Of a stretch of 58,355 bases of DNA, positions 53,477-58,355 are shown one piece after another; positions within the stretch are counted from its first letter, which is position 1; each line of letters begins with the position of its first letter. The stretch comes from Nemertoderma westbladi (Eukaryota > Xenacoelomorpha > Nemertodermatida > Nemertodermatidae). The DNA is taken from NCBI GenBank assembly GCA_032718475.1, contig JAUCBJ010008206.1, positions 1 to 58,355 of the forward strand, read 5' to 3'. A program made the position numbers and the translations under genes. The notes beneath the pieces were generated by a model. It ran no database searches. It was given only the letters and a program-made list of their open reading frames with translations, and was not told the DNA's origin.

Positions 53477-54004
53477 TTACATAAAAATATCGCGACATTT
53501 ATTATTTCGCTTTTTACGTTTCCGCCCAACGTTCATACCCACACTTGGGTGTCGCCGTTTCCCACTCCTCTTTTTTTTACTTTTCGGGTTTGTAAATTCA
53601 TTGTATACCCGTTGGGCGATTTGGCGTGTCTTTGGATGAGGTTCTAACCGCTCGGCCACTTTATTTATCAAATCATCTGCTTTACTGCGTAAAATACGTT
53701 TTCCTTCTGGTATTATGTATTTCCGTGCTACTTTCGCTGCTTTGGGGAGTGCCTTAGTTAGCACCTTTCTCCCTAACTTGCGCGCTAATATACCTAGGCC
53801 AGTTGTTAATATTCCGCGCCCACGCTGACGATTTTGGGTGTATCGCCGGCCGAATTTATTATTCTTATTATTCCATATACCAGTAGATGGGCCAAACCCA
53901 GGGAGAATGCTTCCACCCTTAAAAACGGGTATATCGCTATAATTCCCGCTTCCCAGTTGGATTTGTGGGGCGCTATATAATTTAAACAAATCAGAATCTG
54001 ACAT
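53477..54004 (-). CDS. Basic core-like protein
   Basis: 175 codons, very rich in Lys and Arg, especially the tail (KSKKKRSGKRRHPS, GRKRKKRNNK). The N-terminus has GGSILPGFG, followed by GRGILTTGLGILARKLGRKV, a glycine-rich amphipathic stretch that resembles minor capsid/core proteins of adenovirus-like elements. It ends 9 bp before the capsid-like gene. I infer a DNA-condensing or minor virion protein; no residue-level proof. Confidence 0.6.
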   Translation of the reverse strand: MSDSDLFKLYSAPQIQLGSGNYSDIPVFKGGSILPGFGPSTGIWNNKNNKFGRRYTQNRQRGRGILTTGLGILARKLGRKVLTKALPKAAKVARKYIIPEGKRILRSKADDLINKVAERLEPHPKTRQIAQRVYNEFTNPKSKKKRSGKRRHPSVGMNVGRKRKKRNNKCRDIFM

Positions 54005-54118
54005 TATTATTATGAGTATTTATTATAACATATAATAATAATTCTTTACTACTTACGTATATGTGTAATCAACAAATATAAGTAGCATATAATAACACAA
54101 TAATTAATTATATATACA

Positions 54119-54715
54119 TTAATTCGATGATAACCATTTCCCATAACCAACCGCGAGTTTCGCAGAACAATAATTAAAACAAGAATCACTATTATCAGAA
54201 TGGTAGGCACAATTTGTTATTGCTGAATAATCGTGAAAAAGACATTTGGTGTCATAATCGGCATATTTTTCGTTTATGCCGTACGTTTCTAGAAGTGTTC
54301 CATTCACATTAAATTCATTTTTTAAAATAAATAATTTCGGTATTCCGCGTATTAATATTTGAAACCCCAACCGTTTTTTTTCTTGTAACCATTCCTGTAT
54401 GTACATTTTAAATGCGCTTTGGTCCATAAATCCGTAGTCAAAATTAATGTGATGCGTAATATTGGCGAGTTGTGTGAGACGGTCGTATTCGCTTAAACTT
54501 AAAATTTTTGCGGGTGGACCATTAATAAACCATACGTTTTCTAATGATTTGATGGTAGTATTATAAGCCGCAAACTCTTTAAAATAAATGGTTGCAACGG
54601 GGTGTTGGTCGATCTGCGGAAGATGCGTATAATATTGGAAATCTACTATTATTCCCGGGTTTTCCAGCGTCGGGTAATAATCACGCCCACGGCTGCGACT
54701 TAGAAATTTATCCAT
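54119..54715 (-). CDS. Hypothetical protein of the Polinton-type cassette
   Basis: 198 codons, not recognised. Mixed alpha/beta composition, with a Cys/His-containing C-terminal part (KCLFHDYSAITNCAYHSD, then CFNYC) that could bind metal or form disulfides. No signal peptide or membrane segment. Intact and located between the basic protein and the paralogous pair, with AT-only gaps of 115 and 74 bp on either side, so it is very probably a real gene of the element. Confidence 0.6.
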   Translation of the reverse strand: MDKFLSRSRGRDYYPTLENPGIIVDFQYYTHLPQIDQHPVATIYFKEFAAYNTTIKSLENVWFINGPPAKILSLSEYDRLTQLANITHHINFDYGFMDQSAFKMYIQEWLQEKKRLGFQILIRGIPKLFILKNEFNVNGTLLETYGINEKYADYDTKCLFHDYSAITNCAYHSDNSDSCFNYCSAKLAVGYGKWLSSN

Positions 54716-54789
54716 ATAGTCGCTATAACTTCAGATAATCAGATAATAATAAATAATAAATAATTTACATCGATTAAATTGTGACTATC

Positions 54790-55593
54790 TCAATCAATTC
54801 GTATAAAATGAAGCGTCAATATTGAATTTCCATAATGAAAGCGCAACAAATTTCCGGAATCTCCAATCAATCGAACTCGTATATAACGTAAATTAGATGT
54901 TGAATTAACTTTTTTATAGTAGACTTCCTCAACTTCACGACTAATAATTTGCCCATATTCCCCTTCTATGGGTATGCTACGCAACAGAGGGTATTCGCTA
55001 TTGTCTACAAATTGAGGTTCGACGCAATTGATATGTATATTTATGTTGGGTTCCAGTATTTCGACAGCATTAGGATGCTTATGGCAGTCGTACTTATTAT
55101 TCCGCGAATCAATCCTTAGCAAGTGATAATCCCCCGCAGCATTTTGCACACACATAAAACCTTTGCCATCAACCTCGTGTTCTGTTAATCCTAGGTAACC
55201 ACCCAAACGTTTACTGACAAATATCGACAACTGTTTACCTTTAAAATGTATGGTTATATTACCAGAGCGTGCTGTATTATCAATTATATTAATTTGGCCT
55301 TTAATAAGGCTTTTGTTGAAGTACTCAATGATCCTTTCCAATGATAGGAAAGATCCTTCGGGGAGAGTAACATCTCTTGTAAACATTTTTTTATTTTTTA
55401 TGGCCTTTATATAAATGTCGCTATTGTCATACCTGATACTAGATACGTACGTTATACCGGTTAAACCTATTAACCATTGCCCTTTAGCGAAAGGTAAAGG
55501 AATTTGCAAATTTGTTTGGAAATCGCTGGCGCTATTACGTGGGAATTCTATGGGGTTTGCGTTTGAGGGTAGTACAACGTAATAACTGTTCAT
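54790..55593 (-). CDS. Candidate structural protein B (paralogue of the preceding gene)
   Basis: 267 codons. The N-terminus (YVVLPSNANPIEFPRNSASD, F.TNL..P.PF....WLIGLTGI.YVSS) aligns with the start of the neighbouring gene at 55590-56474, as does the end (RVRLIGDSG.LL.F..G..IL.L). This two-gene arrangement and the SNA..-P-N..SDF...L..P...WLVGL..I.Y pattern recur in animal Polinton-like elements. Function unproven; a penton or minor capsid role is an inference. Its ATG overlaps the stop of the upstream gene by ATGA. Confidence 0.7.
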   Translation of the reverse strand: MNSYYVVLPSNANPIEFPRNSASDFQTNLQIPLPFAKGQWLIGLTGITYVSSIRYDNSDIYIKAIKNKKMFTRDVTLPEGSFLSLERIIEYFNKSLIKGQINIIDNTARSGNITIHFKGKQLSIFVSKRLGGYLGLTEHEVDGKGFMCVQNAAGDYHLLRIDSRNNKYDCHKHPNAVEILEPNINIHINCVEPQFVDNSEYPLLRSIPIEGEYGQIISREVEEVYYKKVNSTSNLRYIRVRLIGDSGNLLRFHYGNSILTLHFIRID

Positions 55594-56474
55594 TCTTGTA
55601 GTTTTTGTCGCCGTTGTTGTTTTTTGATTTCTAGAACTAAAATTGTTTTACCTCCATGAAAGACTATATGCTTTCCTTTATGGTCGCGAAGCGTTATACT
55701 AATTGTGTCGAGCACTTTTTTATTTCTTAATTGTTTGTAATGTGTGTTTTTGAATTCCAGGTTGATGAATGAGTATGGTTCCCATTTCAAAGGGATTATC
55801 CGCAAAAGAGGCGCCATCGAATGTCCTACGTGAGAAGATTCAATCATATCTGTATATATAAACATTGTGTGTCTATCCCTCGTTATATCACAAGGTTCAG
55901 GGAATTCAACCCCATCCAATTTGTTTGTATCTTTACAGCCTAAGTTCAATAAACCATCATCTTTGTTATAGTGTATTGCCCAAAGCGCCCCAAGACCCAT
56001 TAAATTATTTTTTAAACTCGATAACCCGAAAATATTTATTACATCTCCATAGAATTGGAAATAGCGGCCTTTCTCACAATGTAGACGAATTTTTGATGTA
56101 TGTTTTTGGTAGTTAAACTTAACATCTTTGAAACCGTGGTGGGATATTGAGGGATTTTTCAAATAAACACTAATATGGTTTAAAATTGACTCAATAGAAG
56201 CATATAGCCCAAGATTGAAATCGATTTCTATAAGATTGTATGGAGCTATATGAAATTCCAAATCCTCATCATACATATATTCGCCAATTCTAATTCCAGA
56301 TCTTTGTTCAATATTTCTATAGGTCGACACATACTGTATTTCCTTTAGACCCACGACCCAATCTGTGCTGACGGGGATAGGTTTGGACAACTCAATCGTG
56401 AAATCGCTGGGAGTGTTATCGGGATATTTATCTAGACTGGCGTTGGAAGTCAACGTTAAATGTAAGTAATCCAT
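55590..56474 (-). CDS. Candidate structural protein A (paralogous pair)
   Basis: 294 codons. Same N-terminal pattern as its neighbour: LTLTSNASLDKYPDNTPSDF, then a hydrophobic strand DWVVGLKEIQYVS; the C-terminus has ITLRDHKGKHIVFHGGKTIL. No signal peptide or membrane segment. It starts 15 bp after the integrase stop and overlaps the next gene by 4 bp, so the three are likely transcribed together. Probably a tandem duplication that diverged. Role in the particle is inferred from company only. Confidence 0.7.
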   Translation of the reverse strand: MDYLHLTLTSNASLDKYPDNTPSDFTIELSKPIPVSTDWVVGLKEIQYVSTYRNIEQRSGIRIGEYMYDEDLEFHIAPYNLIEIDFNLGLYASIESILNHISVYLKNPSISHHGFKDVKFNYQKHTSKIRLHCEKGRYFQFYGDVINIFGLSSLKNNLMGLGALWAIHYNKDDGLLNLGCKDTNKLDGVEFPEPCDITRDRHTMFIYTDMIESSHVGHSMAPLLRIIPLKWEPYSFINLEFKNTHYKQLRNKKVLDTISITLRDHKGKHIVFHGGKTILVLEIKKQQRRQKLQE

Positions 56475-56488
56475 AATAATATAATTAA

Positions 56489-57574
56489 TTATTGTACGTG
56501 ATCAACCCACCGATGTGCTGCAAAACCAACAAATTTAACCAAATATTGCTTTTTGCCGCTTTTATTTACTTTTTCTTTAATTATTTTTTCAATTGGTAGG
56601 AATTGAAATGGTTCTATTACCTTTTGGATTTCATGCCGATAAAATGTCCCCTTTATAACGCGCCCATTCGAGTCCGCAACTTCGTACATAGGGTACGGCT
56701 CTCGATCCAATCTTATTCTGTAAATTTTGAAAATTTCTACAGTATAATTAGGTGTATAACCTTTGTCAAATGGCTTTCTAGCTAAACTCAGCCGCACCTT
56801 ATCACCAACCTTGAAATGAACTCGACGCTGCGCACGACGTTTTCTTTTATTGGGATGACCCACACTCCCATATAGTTTTAAAAATAGGTCAGTTTCATTC
56901 TTTTTATTGACAGAGTTTGGCGCCATACCAATGGTTCTATGTATTGAATTATTATATGCAACCAATATTTTTGGCAATATACCCATCCATTCTCTATTCT
57001 GTTTCCTCGTGAAAATTCTGTACATGCGAGATTTGAGGGTGCGATTCAGCCTTTCACAGATACTAGCTTTAAATTGGCTAACTAAAGTATAAAAATGAAC
57101 ATTATTGTTCAGTAAGAAATCTTTCACCAATTTATTAACAAACTCAGTTCCTTGATCAACCGCTAGCCGTTTAGGTTTTCTATCTTCAAATATCGTGGCT
57201 AGGGCCCTTTTAATTTCGACCCCTGTTTTACGTTTTAGACCCAACGCCCACGCCTTCCGACTAAAACAGTCAATACAAGTAAGTATGTAACCGTAGCCAT
57301 TATTCTCACCCCTAAAAGGTTGCATATCGCACAAATCCGCTTGGTATAGATCGCCAATACCGCTCGTGAAGATTTTTGATGTCGGGTAATGGCGCCTAGC
57401 CGGCGCGTGTAGGGAATACGTTCGTTGGGAGCTCAACCATTCTTTTGCGCGATTTCTCGTAACTTTAGCGGCTTTCGCTAGTTTGGTTACGCTCGCGAAA
57501 CCGGCAGCATTTGAAACATCGTAATATATTCTTCCCAGTCGTTTGTTTGTTCGATTTTCTACGATTCTCCCCAT
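56489..57574 (-). CDS. Polinton-type DDE integrase with chromodomain (F54H12.3 family)
   Basis: 361 codons. N-terminal helical part with IYYDVSNAAGFASVTKLAKA; retroviral-type integrase core with D80 (YQADLCD), D140 (LAVDQGTEF) and E174 (SICERLNRTLK); then a basic SH3-like region (RRVHFKVGDKVRLS) and a chromodomain at about 320-361 (YLVKFVGFAAHRW). The enzyme would insert the linear element DNA into the chromosome, with the chromodomain possibly guiding it to marked chromatin. The chromodomain seems to end early, without the last helix. First large gene of the cassette; the family is that annotated as transposon-derived protein F54H12.3 in C. elegans. Confidence 0.9.
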   Translation of the reverse strand: MGRIVENRTNKRLGRIYYDVSNAAGFASVTKLAKAAKVTRNRAKEWLSSQRTYSLHAPARRHYPTSKIFTSGIGDLYQADLCDMQPFRGENNGYGYILTCIDCFSRKAWALGLKRKTGVEIKRALATIFEDRKPKRLAVDQGTEFVNKLVKDFLLNNNVHFYTLVSQFKASICERLNRTLKSRMYRIFTRKQNREWMGILPKILVAYNNSIHRTIGMAPNSVNKKNETDLFLKLYGSVGHPNKRKRRAQRRVHFKVGDKVRLSLARKPFDKGYTPNYTVEIFKIYRIRLDREPYPMYEVADSNGRVIKGTFYRHEIQKVIEPFQFLPIEKIIKEKVNKSGKKQYLVKFVGFAAHRWVDHVQ

Positions 57575-57698
57575 CGGTTGTGTCGTGTCGTGGAAGAAAA
57601 CACTTGCAATGACAGTTAATACTTAATATGAAACGTTCAAAAAACATACTACTACTACTATTTTAATGTTATCCCGCGCTTTGTTTCCGCACGTCGAT

Positions 57699-58160
57699 TT
57701 ATTGTAGTCCTACGTATTGTTTCCACGCGTCGACGCGTTTTGTGTTGGAAGGGGTCACGCGGACCCTTTGCCGTTTCAACCAACCGCGACCAATTAATCG
57801 TTTTGGTATCCTTAATCGTTTTAATAACCCCAAAAATGTTGCTTGTCCTGGAATTATTTCGGTGTTTTTCTTATTTTTTTTTGTAGTCAGCAATTCAATC
57901 AAATGATCAATATTTGCTCCGGGAATAAGTTTATTTTCTATATAGAGTTTATTATTATCGCTCCACCGTACTCTGTCTCGCGAGAATCGCATCAAATAAC
58001 TCAACAATCGTTTGGCTTTCTGGGATGAAATTGTCACACCATCTAGCGGTTGTATTATATTATTGCTTTTCTTATTATTATTATTATAAGTATCCGTTAA
58101 TAAAGTAGAAACTAGATACAACTTCTTAAAATTTCCGAGGCTAATCTCGTTATTTTTCAT
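57699..58160 (-). CDS. Conserved-looking hypothetical protein of Polinton-type element
   Basis: 153 codons. Composition and pattern suggest a compact helical, basic protein: KAKRLLSYLMRFSRDRVRW, a short strand LYIENKLIPGANIDHLIELL, a Lys/Asn-rich hinge, then FLGLLKRLRIPKRLIG. I have the impression of similar small proteins next to integrases in animal Polinton-like elements, but cannot name the family. 124 bp upstream of the integrase, same strand. Intact. Confidence 0.55.
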   Translation of the reverse strand: MKNNEISLGNFKKLYLVSTLLTDTYNNNNKKSNNIIQPLDGVTISSQKAKRLLSYLMRFSRDRVRWSDNNKLYIENKLIPGANIDHLIELLTTKKNKKNTEIIPGQATFLGLLKRLRIPKRLIGRGWLKRQRVRVTPSNTKRVDAWKQYVGLQ

Positions 58161-58189
58161 CGTTATATATCATTATTAATATATTAATA

Positions 58190-58324
58190 ATGGACGGAGT
58201 AGCCGATCATGCCAGGGACCTTAGAATCGCGGTATCTAGATGCTGTGAAAATTTCATCAAAATCGTTAGAGTAGTTTTGGCTGTAGATCAGCCAGCCAGT
58301 CTCGAGCAATTCTTATTACAGTAA
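58190..58324 (+). CDS. Short divergent ORF, doubtful
   Basis: 44 codons starting MDGVADHARDLRIAVSRCC and ending SLEQFLLQ, on the opposite strand to the cassette and 29 bp from the ATG of the 58160 gene, across an AT-only gap that could hold a bidirectional promoter. Could be the first exon or start of a right-going transcription unit; could be chance. Confidence 0.3.
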   Translation: MDGVADHARDLRIAVSRCCENFIKIVRVVLAVDQPASLEQFLLQ

Positions 58325-58355
58325 TGAACCTCTCGGTTCCTAACTAGAGACGGCG

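Noticed and set aside
50753-58355. DNA polymerase B, FtsK-type ATPase or terminal inverted repeat of the Polinton-type element
   Set aside because: None was found in the window by motif reading; if present they lie beyond the right edge.

Overview
The window is nuclear DNA from an animal, most likely an invertebrate; I cannot place it more precisely. Evidence: a mitochondrial ribosomal protein gene and an intersectin-type EH/DH/PH/C2 gene of metazoan kind sit in AT-rich, repeat-dominated DNA with LINE, Ty3/Gypsy-like, BEL/Pao, Merlin-like, MITE and Polinton-type elements. Only two genes look like host genes: an intersectin-like ORF (8728-11526, minus) and mitochondrial ribosomal protein L11 (25022-25687, plus). 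Both are single uninterrupted ORFs. Almost everything else is mobile or repetitive.

Left part (1-8.7 kb): a decayed LINE fragment at the edge; a ~40-bp minisatellite (about 655-2020); two and a bit tandem ~348-bp units (1988-2759), each ending in a recognisable type I hammerhead ribozyme, i.e. a metazoan retrozyme-like array, with the minisatellite apparently built from the 3' half of the ribozyme; a Harbinger-like MITE with G tracts (3648-3971); and a complete short LTR retrotransposon (5096-7393) with LTRs that look identical and one ORF joining a gag-like N-terminus directly to integrase.

Middle part (8.7-32.4 kb): the intersectin-like gene; composite repeats; a 52-bp minisatellite with higher-order structure (14.08-17.72 kb); a ~510-bp CCCAG pentanucleotide array; T4G4-rich DNA; a ruined BEL/Pao element (21.0-24.4 kb, minus) carrying a nested TIR element; MRPL11; an 820-bp foldback element; several copies of one LINE family; a frameshifted Merlin/IS1595-type transposase; and a second, unrelated LINE RT relic.

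Right-centre (32.4-50.2 kb): tandem and inverted copies of one non-coding ~1.26-kb repeat. All copies share a hairpin end finishing in CTTCGTGG, many are truncated at the other end, orientation flips near 38.51 kb, and the repeat body is packed with GTTACCATGGTAAC-type palindromes identical to the RFX X-box consensus. A near full-length LINE is inserted in one copy.

Right end (50.7-58.36 kb): a compact minus-strand cassette of a Polinton/Maverick-type virus-like element (C. elegans F54H12.2/F54H12.3 type). In transcription order: a small conserved-looking ORF, DDE integrase with chromodomain, two paralogous candidate structural proteins, an unknown ORF, a basic core-like protein, a broken capsid-like gene and an adenain-type cysteine protease. 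No DNA polymerase B or packaging ATPase is present; if they exist they lie to the right of the window. Together the integrase, protease and structural genes would support integration and particle assembly, but the capsid-like gene has a frameshift and a nonsense codon, so this copy is probably defective.
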